Of a stretch of DNA of 53,764 nt, positions 7,708 through 16,152 are shown in pieces. This DNA is from Planctomycetota bacterium. Its GTDB lineage: Bacteria > Planctomycetota > Planctomycetia > Pirellulales > Thermoguttaceae. The translations under genes and the position numbers were made by a program. Position 1 is the first letter of the stretch, and each line of letters begins with the position of its first letter. Where the stretch lies: assembly GCA_029550925.1 (NCBI GenBank), contig JAKPGL010000097.1, positions 1 to 53,764 on the forward strand. Reading direction: 5' to 3'. The notes beneath the pieces are model-generated. The model had not been told where the DNA came from. It saw only the letters and a list, made by a program, of their open reading frames with translations, and made no database searches.

Positions 7708-9066
7708 CTATCCTTCCTCGCAAATAGCAGCGATCGACCGTTCGATCACCTGGCACAAAAAGTCCAATTCTTCCAGCGAAATAGCCAACGGCGGGAAGAT
7801 CACCACCACATCGCCCAATGGACGCAGCAGCACGCCTTCGGTTCGGGCCTGGAGGCAAACCCGCCAGGCGCGCCGCTCCGCCCGGGGATACGCCGTCTTG
7901 GTCGCTCGATCCTGGACCAGTTCGATTCCAGCGATCATGCCGCACTGGCGCACATGGCCGACGTGCTCCAGTCGGCCGATCCGCTCCAAATGCTGCCGAA
8001 GCCGGTCGATTTTGGGCGGCAGGCTTTCCAGGAGCCGTTCCTGCTCGAAAAGCTCCAGGTTGGCCAGGGCCACAGCCGCCGCCAACGGGTTGCCGCCGTA
8101 GGTATGTCCATGAAAAAATGTTCTATTCTCTTCGTAGCGCCCCAAAAAGGCGTTCCAGATTTCGGTCGTGGTCAGCGTGGCGGCCATGGGCAGATACCCG
8201 CCCGTCAGGCCCTTGGCCAGGCAGAGAAAATCGGGCTGAACGTCTTCCTGCTGGCAGGCGAACATCCGGCCCGTTCGGCCGAAGCCCACAGCCACCTCAT
8301 CGGCGATTAAAAGCACGTCGTATTGGCGGGTCAACTCCCGCACGCCCCGCAAAAACCCCGGCGGATGCACCAGGATGCCGGCCGCACATTGCACCAGCGG
8401 CTCGACAATCATGGCGGCAATCTCCTGATGATGCTGCTGGAGGATATTTTCCACCTGCTGGAGGTAATAGGCGGCAAGTTGCTCCGTCGGTACACCGGGC
8501 GGCGTTCGATAAGTATCCGGCGCCGGCGCCCGGAAACACTCGAACAGCAACGGTCGAAAGATCGCATGAAACAGTTCCACGCCGCCGACACTGACGCTGC
8601 CGATGGTATCGCCGTGATACGCCTCGGCCAAGGCCAGAAAACGGGTCTTTTCCGGTTTTGGATTGGGCCGCTGACGCCAGTATTGGAAGGCCATTTTCAA
8701 GGCCACTTCCACGGCCGTCGCACCGCTATCGGAGAAAAACACATGTTCCAGACCTGCCGGGGCCAACTGGGCCAGTCGCCGGGCTAGCAAAATGGACGGC
8801 ACATTGGATACCCCCAGATTCGTTACATGGGCCACCCGATCCAATTGGGCACGAATGGCCGCATCGAGCCGGGGATGCCGATGCCCATGCACATTACACC
8901 ATAGGCTGGCCACCCCGTCCAAATACCACCTGCCGTCCAAGTCCCGCACTCGGCAACCCTGGGCTTCGACCAGGACCAGCGGTTCATACTCGGCCATCTG
9001 GGTAAAACCGTGCCAAACATGCCAACGATCCCAGGCCAGAAGTTCTTCACGCGTCGGTTGTTGCAT
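7708..9066 (-). CDS. bioA: Adenosylmethionine-8-amino-7-oxononanoate aminotransferase
   Basis: This is a 452-residue class III PLP-dependent aminotransferase. It makes 7,8-diaminononanoate from 7-keto-8-aminononanoate in biotin synthesis, normally with S-adenosylmethionine as amino donor. The Schiff-base lysine is in LAKGLTGGYLP and the PLP-phosphate/Asp region is LLIADEVAVGFGRTG. The N-terminal segment WDRWHVWHGFTQM and the block LWCNVHGHRHP are typical of BioA. No other bio gene is in the window. It is first in the leftward operon with the ebo-like genes, and its promoter must lie in 9067-9311. A related diamine aminotransferase is possible but less likely. Confidence 0.92.
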   Translation of the reverse strand: MQQPTREELLAWDRWHVWHGFTQMAEYEPLVLVEAQGCRVRDLDGRWYLDGVASLWCNVHGHRHPRLDAAIRAQLDRVAHVTNLGVSNVPSILLARRLAQLAPAGLEHVFFSDSGATAVEVALKMAFQYWRQRPNPKPEKTRFLALAEAYHGDTIGSVSVGGVELFHAIFRPLLFECFRAPAPDTYRTPPGVPTEQLAAYYLQQVENILQQHHQEIAAMIVEPLVQCAAGILVHPPGFLRGVRELTRQYDVLLIADEVAVGFGRTGRMFACQQEDVQPDFLCLAKGLTGGYLPMAATLTTTEIWNAFLGRYEENRTFFHGHTYGGNPLAAAVALANLELFEQERLLESLPPKIDRLRQHLERIGRLEHVGHVRQCGMIAGIELVQDRATKTAYPRAERRAWRVCLQARTEGVLLRPLGDVVVIFPPLAISLEELDFLCQVIERSIAAICEEG

Positions 9067-9311
9067 AGGAACCTGGTCCCATCAAAGGAAAAGAGGGGAT
9101 ATTCAGGGAAAACACGGATGGAAAACCCTTTCACGGGCCTAAAACAGGCGTTTCCTCTATTGTCAGAATGGTATAGGATAGATAGATATAAGATACTTCA
9201 ATTGGGCGAGGATCCCAGAGGAGGGCAAAAAGTTCACTTTTATCGGAAAAGAACAAAAGACTGTTCGGGCAGGAAAACCTTTCTTTTTTAGACGTTCAAG
9301 GGGAGAGGATC
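9067..9311. other. Divergent intergenic region
   Basis: This region separates the bioA start (leftward) from the mutarotase lipoprotein start (rightward), so it must hold both promoters. It is AT-richer than its surroundings. A weak rightward candidate has TTGTCA at 9160-9165 and TAGATA at 9183-9188 with a 17-base spacer. No riboswitch or BirA operator palindrome was recognised. Confidence 0.35.
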
Positions 9312-9845
9312 ATGTTTCAGAAAGATTGGGTCCCCAAAAGGGCGGGAGCAGGGATGTGCATGGCGGCGGTGTTTTTTGGGGGGATGTTCTTGGCCGGTTG
9401 CACGGAGCAGCCGCCGCCGAAATTGCCGGGCGATACATGGCCGACGCCTCCGTCTCCAACGGCCGCCCGCCAAAAATCCGCTCCCTCCGGGCTGAAAGGC
9501 AGCGGAGAGCCGCAGCGGTTTTGTGAACTGATCGCCCTGAATCCCGATCGGGTAGAAGACTTCCAGAAGTTGCACCAAAAAATTCCCCAAGCCGTTCGAG
9601 ACGCCATCCGCCAGAAAGGGATTCGGAATTATTCGGTTTTTATCTGCACCACGAAGGACCAGGTGTATGCAATCCGGTACTATGAATATGTAGGCGAATC
9701 CTATGCGTCCGATATGGCCGAGTTGGAACGACACCCCGACTATAAGACCTGGCGAAACGCCTGGGAGGAATGCCAGGTAACGCTGATGCCGCTATCGAGC
9801 GGGGATTGGTGGGCGCCCTCGAAAGAAATCTGTCGCCTGGAATAA
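9312..9845 (+). CDS. Lipoprotein with an L-rhamnose mutarotase (RhaM-like) domain
   Basis: The 177-residue protein starts after GGGGAGAGG. A hydrophobic segment ends in the lipobox LAGC (C30), so the mature protein should be lipid-anchored outside the cytoplasm. A Pro-rich linker of about 35 residues follows. From about residue 67 a RhaM-like domain begins: RFCELIALNPDRVEDFQKLH with the conserved His, then IRNYSVFI, and later HPDYKTWRNAWEECQV. RhaM interconverts anomers of L-rhamnose and is normally a cytoplasmic protein of about 104 residues. Anchoring it outside is unusual. It could prepare sugars for uptake or have lost catalysis. No rhamnose genes are next to it. Confidence 0.8.
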   Translation: MFQKDWVPKRAGAGMCMAAVFFGGMFLAGCTEQPPPKLPGDTWPTPPSPTAARQKSAPSGLKGSGEPQRFCELIALNPDRVEDFQKLHQKIPQAVRDAIRQKGIRNYSVFICTTKDQVYAIRYYEYVGESYASDMAELERHPDYKTWRNAWEECQVTLMPLSSGDWWAPSKEICRLE

Positions 9846-9848
9846 GCC

Positions 9849-9931
9849 CCTCTAACAAAACGAAGCCGCAAAAGAATGAGCAGGGGCCTCTTACCGGAGC
9901 ATGAAGCTTGGAAAAGCGATTTCGTTAGAGG
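9849..9931 (+). repeat. 83-bp miniature inverted-repeat element, copy 1
   Basis: The ends CCTCTAAC (9849-9856) and GTTAGAGG (9924-9931) are inverted repeats. The left 26 bases match the reverse complement of the element at 11762-11844 almost exactly (CTCTAACAAAACGAAGCC, one difference, CAAAAGA). Both copies are 83 bp long. The element lies between two convergent genes, so it may also act as a transcript-end hairpin. Confidence 0.65.
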
Positions 9932-9980
9932 CCGTACGTCTTTTCTGCCCGATCTACTTCAAGGCAGACTTTTGGAAAAC

Positions 9981-11618
9981 CTATGGTTTTGGGCTGGCCG
10001 ATTGGATCCGTTTCCACCATTCCGCCGGCAGCAAGGTGAGCGGATGGATATAGGACATTCGGCCCACGACTTCCGGCAATACGTTTTCCGAGGTGGGAAC
10101 GCCGATGAGTCGGCCTTGACTATCGAGGGCGGCCCCGCCGGAACTGCCCGGAGCGATCAGGGCGTCGGTCTTCATGAGTACGCCGATCGGGGTTTTCTCA
10201 AAGCCGCTCACGATGCCCCGCGTCAGCGTTACGCTCACCCGTGCGCCGCTGCCGCCCACCGAAGGGAAGCCCACGATCCGCACTTCGTCGCCCATCTGCA
10301 TTTGCGTCGGGTCGCCCAATACAAAGGTAGGAAACCGGTATCCTGCCGGCAGGGCCTGATGATACAACCCACAGGTGATCTGTACTAGGGCCAGGTCCCG
10401 CTCTTTGTCGAACAGAATCACCCGGCCGCGGAACAGTTCTTTGGGCGGCAGCGCCGGATCGACTGTTACCGCGATAATGACTGGGTCTTGTTCCGGGTTT
10501 TCCAGCGGGTTTTCCGCCACCTCGGCCACCACATGATAATTGGTAAGCGTCAATCCGGTTGGGGTGAGCAAGGTTCCGGAGGCGGCGCCGTATTCGGTGG
10601 CCACTTCCACGGTGGCGGCAATGGCCCGCTTGATCGGGTCCTCCGGCATAGGCAACTCGGGAACCTTCAACAGCACTTCCGGCGGGTCCGGCTTGAAACT
10701 CACATACACGGCAAAATCCACCACGCCCTCATCCAGCGGATTGGCCACATGGAGATACCAGCGACCCGCTCGCAGCGGTTCGGTCGATTGAGGCGTAATC
10801 AGCAGGGTTTCCCGCCCCATCGGACTGATGGCTGTATTGGAGGCCTCGCACTGCCGGTAGGCTGGTTCGCCAAAACGCGCCCACAGGTCCAAATCCCCGG
10901 AAACCTCGTCCAGGTCGATCCGCAGGGCAGGGGCGTCAGCCGGTACATCAATGACAAATGTTTGCAGACTGCCTTCGTCGGCCCGCACTTGACCGGTATA
11001 TTTTTGCCCCGCCACCAACGGCGCGGCGGGTTTGGCCCGAACCGCCAAAAAAGTGATCGTAAAGGGAATCTCCGTAACCGGCCTTTTATGGATCATCACC
11101 GGCCGGGGGCCCAAATGCGCCACCGTCACGTAATACGTCCCCTCCTCCAGGGGCGGCGTACTTTGCCGACTGATCCGCAGCGTGTTCTCTAGAACATCTG
11201 CGGTGAAATGATAGTCGGCGTCGTTCGGAGAAAGGACCGGCTCACCTTTTTTGATCAATATATCCACCGGGGCCGGGCACCGGGTGATTCGTATCGCCGC
11301 CAAAATAGCTTCTTTAGGAACTTGGAAGCGGAATTGCAGCAGGCCCTCTTCCGCCAGATTCAACATCGCCGAAATGGGCATGTCCTCTTGTAACAGGGGG
11401 GGTTCGCCCGTCTTCAGCCCAGGAAGGATGTTCGACAGCGGGCCGATCTGTTCCAAAACGGGCGGCGTCTCCGCCCCGTTCCCGATCCATCCGCCCCAGA
11501 TCAATCCCGCCGCCGCCAACCCGATCCAAAACCCCCGCCAAACGCCTCGGCCCCAACCGACGGGCCGCCCCTGGCCCGCCGCACACCGAGCCGCCCTTTT
11601 CATGCCTGAGATCCCCAT
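9981..11618 (-). CDS. Exported HtrA-like serine protease with two pre-peptidase-type domains
   Basis: The 545-residue protein starts at ATG 11618 behind GAGGAG. An N-terminal hydrophobic segment (about 31-45) is a signal peptide or anchor, so the enzyme is exported. Two beta-sandwich regions follow. The second contains SGDLDLWARFG, typical of bacterial pre-peptidase C-terminal (PPC) domains. The trypsin-like domain covers about residues 330-535, with His in TLTNYHVVAE, Asp in KERDLALVQ and Ser in APGSSGGAA. No PDZ domain is present, unlike DegP or DegS. PPC domains placed before the protease are uncommon. The gene is flanked by two oppositely oriented copies of an 83-bp repeat. Confidence 0.85.
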   Translation of the reverse strand: MGISGMKRAARCAAGQGRPVGWGRGVWRGFWIGLAAAGLIWGGWIGNGAETPPVLEQIGPLSNILPGLKTGEPPLLQEDMPISAMLNLAEEGLLQFRFQVPKEAILAAIRITRCPAPVDILIKKGEPVLSPNDADYHFTADVLENTLRISRQSTPPLEEGTYYVTVAHLGPRPVMIHKRPVTEIPFTITFLAVRAKPAAPLVAGQKYTGQVRADEGSLQTFVIDVPADAPALRIDLDEVSGDLDLWARFGEPAYRQCEASNTAISPMGRETLLITPQSTEPLRAGRWYLHVANPLDEGVVDFAVYVSFKPDPPEVLLKVPELPMPEDPIKRAIAATVEVATEYGAASGTLLTPTGLTLTNYHVVAEVAENPLENPEQDPVIIAVTVDPALPPKELFRGRVILFDKERDLALVQITCGLYHQALPAGYRFPTFVLGDPTQMQMGDEVRIVGFPSVGGSGARVSVTLTRGIVSGFEKTPIGVLMKTDALIAPGSSGGAALDSQGRLIGVPTSENVLPEVVGRMSYIHPLTLLPAEWWKRIQSASPKP

Positions 11619-11652
11619 GTGCTTTCTCCTCGGATAAAATCAAAATGCCGAC

Positions 11653-11755
11653 TTGTACCTTGGTCTGTCTAGACCGAGTTGTAACTTAGTCTGTCCAGAC
11701 TGAGTTGCAATTTAGTCTCTCCAGACTGACGTGCAATTTGGTCTGTTAGACTGAC
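11653..11755. repeat. Tandem array of four 26-bp hairpin units
   Basis: Units at 11653-11678, 11679-11704, 11705-11730 and 11731-11755 share the frame TTGyAAyTT followed by a short stem. Stems are GGTCT/AGACC, AGTCT/AGACT, AGTCT/AGACT and GGTCT/AGACT (a G-T pair), with 3-4 base loops. A fifth unit stands alone at 11890-11915 with stem AGGCT/AGCCT. Base changes on one arm are matched on the other, so pairing seems to be what is conserved. There are no spacers, so it is not a CRISPR. Confidence 0.75.
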
Positions 11756-11761
11756 TTAGAA

Positions 11762-11844
11762 GCTCTAACAAAACGGCCTTTCCTACTCACCTCCTGCGGG
11801 GAGAAGAATAGGTTGTATCTTTTGGGGCTTCGTTTTGTTAGAGC
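11762..11844 (-). repeat. 83-bp miniature inverted-repeat element, copy 2
   Basis: The ends GCTCTAACAAAACG (11762-11775) and CGTTTTGTTAGAGC (11831-11844) are perfect 14-base inverted repeats. Read on the minus strand it matches the element at 9849-9931 over its first 26 bases and at its far end. The two copies flank the serine protease gene in opposite orientation. Confidence 0.7.
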
Positions 11845-11889
11845 CTCTTCATTCCCATCGCTCCGAACCGGCGTCCAACAGCCGACGTT

Positions 11890-11939
11890 ACGTAACTTAG
11901 GCTGTCTAGCCTGAGTCAATCGCCTAATAAAGGGCGATT
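11890..11939. repeat. Solitary fifth 26-bp hairpin unit plus a second hairpin
   Basis: Bases 11890-11915 repeat the 26-bp unit of the array at 11653 with a changed but still paired stem (AGGCT/AGCCT). A separate inverted repeat AATCGCC (11918-11924) / GGCGATT (11933-11939) follows directly. No T-run follows, so it is not an obvious terminator. Confidence 0.6.
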
Positions 11940-11940
11940 C

Positions 11941-12114
11941 GTAACATTTTAGGTGAACGTAGTACATTGGTCATTTCTGCGCAAGCAGGAATCCTGGTCT
12001 TGCAAGAGTTTTGGTTTTCTGGATTCCCGCTTGCGCGGGAATGACAATCCAATGACAAACCTGGACAAATTTCTCCCTAAAATAAGCCTCCGTTGCCATC
12101 GGCTACCATGTTAC
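11941..12114 (+). repeat. Diverged third copy of the GTAACATTTTAG inverted-repeat element
   Basis: The left end GTAACATTTTAGGTGAACG and following AGTAC match the left end of the element at 36822. The right end matches CCTAAAATAAxCCTCC and ends CATGTTAC. The interior shares GCTTGCGCGGGAATGACAAT with the copies at 35263 and 36822. Inside is a further imperfect inverted repeat: GCGCAAGCAGGAATCC pairs with GGATTCCCGCTTGCGC. No coding sequence is present. Confidence 0.6.
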
Positions 12115-12120
12115 GGCGAT

Positions 12121-13299
12121 TCATTCTTTCCAGTCCAAGCCTTCGGGCAGGGTGTTGAGATTTTGACATCCCTCTTCGGTGATCACTACCAGGTCTTCCA
12201 CCCGCACTCCGCCAAGCGAGGCCAGATACAAGCCGGGCTCTATGCTCACCACATCGCCCGCCAGCAGTTTCGGCCCATTGCAATCCAAAAGCGGCATTTC
12301 GTGGACCTCCAGGCCCAGGCCGTGGCCGGTGCCGTGCGGCATGGAAGGGACGTCCGAGGGACAGCTCTCTCCCGGCGGCCCCACATGATAGCCCCTTCGC
12401 TGAAGCACGTCGGCAACAGCCTGATGTACCTGTTGGCCGGTAACGCCGGCCCGGGCGGTGCTCATGGCCGCCGCCTTCGCCTCCAAAACCGCCTGGTGCA
12501 TCCGCCGCACCTCCAGCGGACAATCCCCATGAACCACCGTCCGGGTGCAATCCCCATGATATAAGGTCTGTAGATTGCGAGGAAAAACGTCGATAATGAT
12601 CGGCTCTCCGGTGCGCAACGGGCCAGAACCGTTCTCATGACAGTCGGCCCCCTGCGGCCCGCCCGCCACAATGGCCGAGGTGTTCTGGTAGCCTTTGTCC
12701 AGCAGAAAATGGTCGATCGCCGCCCGCACCCGTTCGGACGTAAGCTCCTCTCCGTCCAAAAGCAACACCCCATCCGACCGCGCCTTGGCCGAGGCGATCA
12801 TCCGACAGGCCATCGCCACGGCCTGTTCGGTAACCTGTTGGGCCTCGCGGATCCAGGCCAACTCTTGGGCGTCTTTTCGCCGGCGGTCTAAGACCCCGAA
12901 ATCAGGATCGCAGCAAACATCAATGCCAAGGCGCCGAATTGTTTCGGTAAAAAGCAACGGCAGCGAACGGTCCGCCGTCACCTGTCGAACCCCCGCCCGG
13001 CGCAGGCACTCCGCAGCCGCCTGGGCGGTGGCCAGCTCCCGATCCCCCGAAAGCCCGCCGTCCGGCGCAAAATCCGCCGGACAGGCCACCCGATCCACCC
13101 GTGCCTGCCGCCGGGCACGCTGCATCTCAATGTCCCGACAGATCAGGAGCGTCTCCGGCGGCCCCGAGTCCCGAGGCAATTCCAACCAGACGGCCACATC
13201 CACCACCGAAAACCGAATCCGGTGATACAGCGCCGCATTCTGCATCGGCACACCCGCCAATATCCGCGCCTGTGGTTTTGCTCTCTCCGGCGGCTTCAT
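12121..13299 (-). CDS. M24-family metallopeptidase (Xaa-Pro aminopeptidase-like)
   Basis: The 392-residue protein has the creatinase/aminopeptidase pita-bread fold. Likely metal ligands are the Asp residues in IIIDVFPRN and HGDCTRTVV, the His in PHGTGHGLG and the Glu residues in SIEPGLYL and VRVEDLVV. The N-terminal half (about 1-150) is the family's non-catalytic domain. Such enzymes remove N-terminal residues before proline from peptides, usually in the cytoplasm; no signal peptide is seen. A ribosome site AAAGG precedes the ATG at 13299. The gene is divergent from the POT transporter, a pairing that suggests peptide uptake followed by cleavage (inference). Confidence 0.9.
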   Translation of the reverse strand: MKPPERAKPQARILAGVPMQNAALYHRIRFSVVDVAVWLELPRDSGPPETLLICRDIEMQRARRQARVDRVACPADFAPDGGLSGDRELATAQAAAECLRRAGVRQVTADRSLPLLFTETIRRLGIDVCCDPDFGVLDRRRKDAQELAWIREAQQVTEQAVAMACRMIASAKARSDGVLLLDGEELTSERVRAAIDHFLLDKGYQNTSAIVAGGPQGADCHENGSGPLRTGEPIIIDVFPRNLQTLYHGDCTRTVVHGDCPLEVRRMHQAVLEAKAAAMSTARAGVTGQQVHQAVADVLQRRGYHVGPPGESCPSDVPSMPHGTGHGLGLEVHEMPLLDCNGPKLLAGDVVSIEPGLYLASLGGVRVEDLVVITEEGCQNLNTLPEGLDWKE

Positions 13300-13623
13300 C
13301 GTAGTACCTTTCGGAAACTCTCGGTCTTTATCCCCGGTGGGGCGACCGGCCCTCTTGGTTTTCCTTATCGTCTCCTACCCATCCCGTGGGAAGGCGCCCG
13401 GGGGACCACCCTTCCCTCTTTCCTGCTAGCCATTTAGAATACGCCCCATATCGGGGGTTGATCCTGCGGAGTTCTCTGCTTCGGGATACTTGCGTTCCTT
13501 CGCAGGAGCAAGGGGGAGCGGGTCGGACGCCCCTCCAGGGGGAGCCTCCCAAAATAGCAGCGAAAGCAACTCCCATCGAACCGGTCGCCTTCGAATCGTC
13601 TATTGTATCCGGAAACACCTTCT
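13300..13623. other. Divergent intergenic region
   Basis: These 324 bases lie between the M24 peptidase start (leftward) and the POT transporter start (rightward) and must carry promoters for both. Short G/C-rich runs such as CCCGGGGGACC occur, but I see no clear palindromic operator, repeat or terminator. Confidence 0.35.
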
Positions 13624-15588
13624 ATGACCAACGCCAACATCGCACCGCCCAACCAAGCTGTACCGCCAGAACCCACCCTGTTGGGCCATCCGCCAGGGCT
13701 TTTTACCCTGTTTTTCGCCGAAATGTGGGAGCGATTCTCCTTCTACGGAATGCGGGCGTTGCTGACGTTTTACATGATCAAGGGCTTCTTGAAATATCCG
13801 GACAACGAGGCCTACGCGGTCTATGGGGCCTATACGGCGCTTGTTTATACAGCGCCGCTCCTGGGTGGCATCCTGGCCGACCAATTGCTGGGGCCACGCC
13901 GGGCGGTCATCCTGGGCGGTTTGCTCATGGCCGCCGGGCATCTGCTGATGACCGTCCAACATGCGGCGGCCTTTTTCACCGCCTTGGCCCTCCTGATTGC
14001 CGGCAACGGTTTCTTCAAGCCAAACATCTCCACCATCGTCGGCAGCCTCTACGGCCACCAGGTCGGCAAAAAAGACGCCGCCTTTACCATCTTCTACATG
14101 GGCATCAACCTGGGGGCCGCCATGGCGCCGGTCTTGTGCGGCTATGTGGGCGAGACCTACGGCTGGCACTATGGATTTGGCCTGGCCACGGCGGGAATGC
14201 TGATCGGGGTGGCCATCTTTGCCGCCCCGAATCGGCTCACCCAGATTCTGATCTTGGTGGGTGGACTAGCCACTGCCGTTGCCATGCCTTGGTTACAGGA
14301 TAGCCTGTTGCAGCTTGGGGTTCGGCTATTTTTGTCGGCCTCGTTGCTTGTGTCGGCCGGCGTGGCGGTGGTGGCGTTGGGCCGAGGCGGACTGCCCAAA
14401 CAGGCGGGCGCCCCACCTGCCGATCCGCCGCTTGCCCGGATGATGGGAGGCCAGACGACCGCCTATCTGGCGGTCTATGCGGGCGTCGCCTTGGCCATTC
14501 CGTTGGCCGCCCTGGCCGTGCAGCGAAGCCAGGTAGCCGGTTGGACCCTGGCTGTGGCCACCGTGGCCGCCTTGCTCTATATCCTGGCTGAGGCCGCCTT
14601 CCGCTCCACGCCCACCCAGCGCCGCCATATCGGCGTGATTCTGGTCCTGATGTTTTTCTCCTTTATCTTCTGGGCCTTCTTCGAACAGGCTGGTAGTTCT
14701 GTAAATAATTTTACCGACCGGAATGTGGATCGGGTCTTTGAGGGCCGTTGGGTCCAGGCGGAAGAAGTCGGCCAAACAATCCGATTTCGGGTCCTAGCCC
14801 GGCCAACCAGCCCAGAATTGGCCCAATTGCCGCTTCTCTCGCAGGAACAACTCGGCTATCCGTTGCAGGGAAAGCCGTTTACCATGACGGACCTGACCCG
14901 GCTTCGGGAGCAGGCATCAAACGCTCCCAACGATCGACAAGCCCAGGTGCTGGATTGGCCCATCGGCAAAGAACATATTGGCATGGGCATTGCCGAGGGG
15001 GAAATACCGGCCTCGGAGTTCCAGGCGGTCAACCCGGTGTTCATTTTGCTGTTCGGTTTGGCGTTTAGTGCGCTATGGGCGTTTTTAAGCGCCCGGGGTT
15101 TGGAGCCAAGCACCACGGTCAAGTTCGCCCTGGGACTGGTGCAATTGGGTCTGGGCTTTGGCGTGCTCTGGTACGGCGCCCAACAGGCCGACGAGCGGGG
15201 CATGGTCGGCCTAGGCTGGCTAGTGCTGGCCTATCTGCTGCACACCACAGGCGAATTGTGCCTATCGCCGGTGGGGCTTTCCATGGTAACAAAACTTTCC
15301 CCTGGCCGGATCGTCAGCACCATGATGGGCGCCTGGTTTCTGGCCACCGCCGTCTCCCAATACGTGGCCGGCCAGATCGCCGCCTTGACCGGTGTGCCCC
15401 AGACCGAAGGTGCTGACGGGGTCGGAACGGTAATCCCGCCGCCGACGGAAACCTTAGGGCTATATGCCGATGTCTTCGGCCGAATCGCTCTCTGGGCCGT
15501 CGGCGCCGGAGCCGTCTGCTGGCTCCTTGCCCCCCTGCTGACCCGCTGGATGCGACAGAGCGAATCCACAGAGTATTCCGCTAGGTAA
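13624..15588 (+). CDS. POT-family (MFS) oligopeptide:H+ symporter
   Basis: The 654-residue integral membrane protein is of the proton-dependent oligopeptide transporter family. The N-terminal signature is EMWERFSFYGMRALLTFYM, containing the ExxERFxYYG proton-coupling motif. A second family block is FYMGINLGAAMAPVLCGYVGE and a C-terminal one is PVGLSMVTKLSPGRIVSTMMG. An insert of about 120 residues between the later spans (near residues 365-460, from VNNFTDRNVD on) is hydrophilic and longer than in DtpA, as in some other bacterial POTs. A TTG at 13603 is in frame, but ATG 13624 is the better start. It stands next to a divergent aminopeptidase. Confidence 0.92.
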   Translation: MTNANIAPPNQAVPPEPTLLGHPPGLFTLFFAEMWERFSFYGMRALLTFYMIKGFLKYPDNEAYAVYGAYTALVYTAPLLGGILADQLLGPRRAVILGGLLMAAGHLLMTVQHAAAFFTALALLIAGNGFFKPNISTIVGSLYGHQVGKKDAAFTIFYMGINLGAAMAPVLCGYVGETYGWHYGFGLATAGMLIGVAIFAAPNRLTQILILVGGLATAVAMPWLQDSLLQLGVRLFLSASLLVSAGVAVVALGRGGLPKQAGAPPADPPLARMMGGQTTAYLAVYAGVALAIPLAALAVQRSQVAGWTLAVATVAALLYILAEAAFRSTPTQRRHIGVILVLMFFSFIFWAFFEQAGSSVNNFTDRNVDRVFEGRWVQAEEVGQTIRFRVLARPTSPELAQLPLLSQEQLGYPLQGKPFTMTDLTRLREQASNAPNDRQAQVLDWPIGKEHIGMGIAEGEIPASEFQAVNPVFILLFGLAFSALWAFLSARGLEPSTTVKFALGLVQLGLGFGVLWYGAQQADERGMVGLGWLVLAYLLHTTGELCLSPVGLSMVTKLSPGRIVSTMMGAWFLATAVSQYVAGQIAALTGVPQTEGADGVGTVIPPPTETLGLYADVFGRIALWAVGAGAVCWLLAPLLTRWMRQSESTEYSAR

Positions 15589-15797
15589 ACTTTGAAACCT
15601 GTGGAGCAAGGCTTCTATCCATCCGGAGGCCTCTCCCAGCGTTCTTGTACCACCTTAACAGAAAATGGAAATTGAAATACCAATAGGGGATGGTATTTTA
15701 TTAGTAGAGGGTTGGTTGGATTATGGCCCGAGGAGAAACGTGGAAAAAGGTGGTATTGTACCGGGGACCATGGGCGAACATTGAACAATGTTGCTAT

Positions 15798-15928
15798 TAA
15801 CTGGAGTTTTGCAAATTTGGGATTTCCACCGATCTTGTACACTACCGACCCTCAAAATCACGGGATTTTTGGGGGACCTGTTCCGTGTACGAACACCTGA
15901 ACAAGCCCATTTGCAAAACTCCAGTATT
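15798..15928. repeat. Miniature inverted-repeat element, third family
   Basis: TGGAGTTTTGCAAAT at 15802-15816 recurs inverted as ATTTGCAAAACTCCA at 15909-15923, and TTAA/TTAA-like flanks extend the match with one gap. The element is about 130 bp. A lone half-site, CAAAACTCCAGTAATTA, occurs at 35503-35519, directly beside another repeat element. Confidence 0.5.
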
Positions 15929-16152
15929 AATATTAAACACCTTGGATAACCGATTTTGATTGGCCTCCCAGACGGTTTCTGGTGATAGAGATGGTTTAGG
16001 ACTATAGCCAGGTTTTTCGAAAGGCGTTAATATTTAGTAGTTATCCGGACAAACAATAGAAATCTCTGAAAAATTGTGAACTTGCGGGGAACTATGTAAA
16101 CTTCTTATTCTCTGCTTGGTGGGGTACCCTGTTGGAATAGTTACTATCGATT

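Noticed and set aside
11653-11755. Tandem 26-bp units as a CRISPR array
   Set aside because: Units abut directly with no spacers, each is a short hairpin, and no cas gene is present.
15712-15900. Short open frame in the intergenic region before DUF6941
   Set aside because: It runs across the inverted-repeat element and has no homology or ribosome site.
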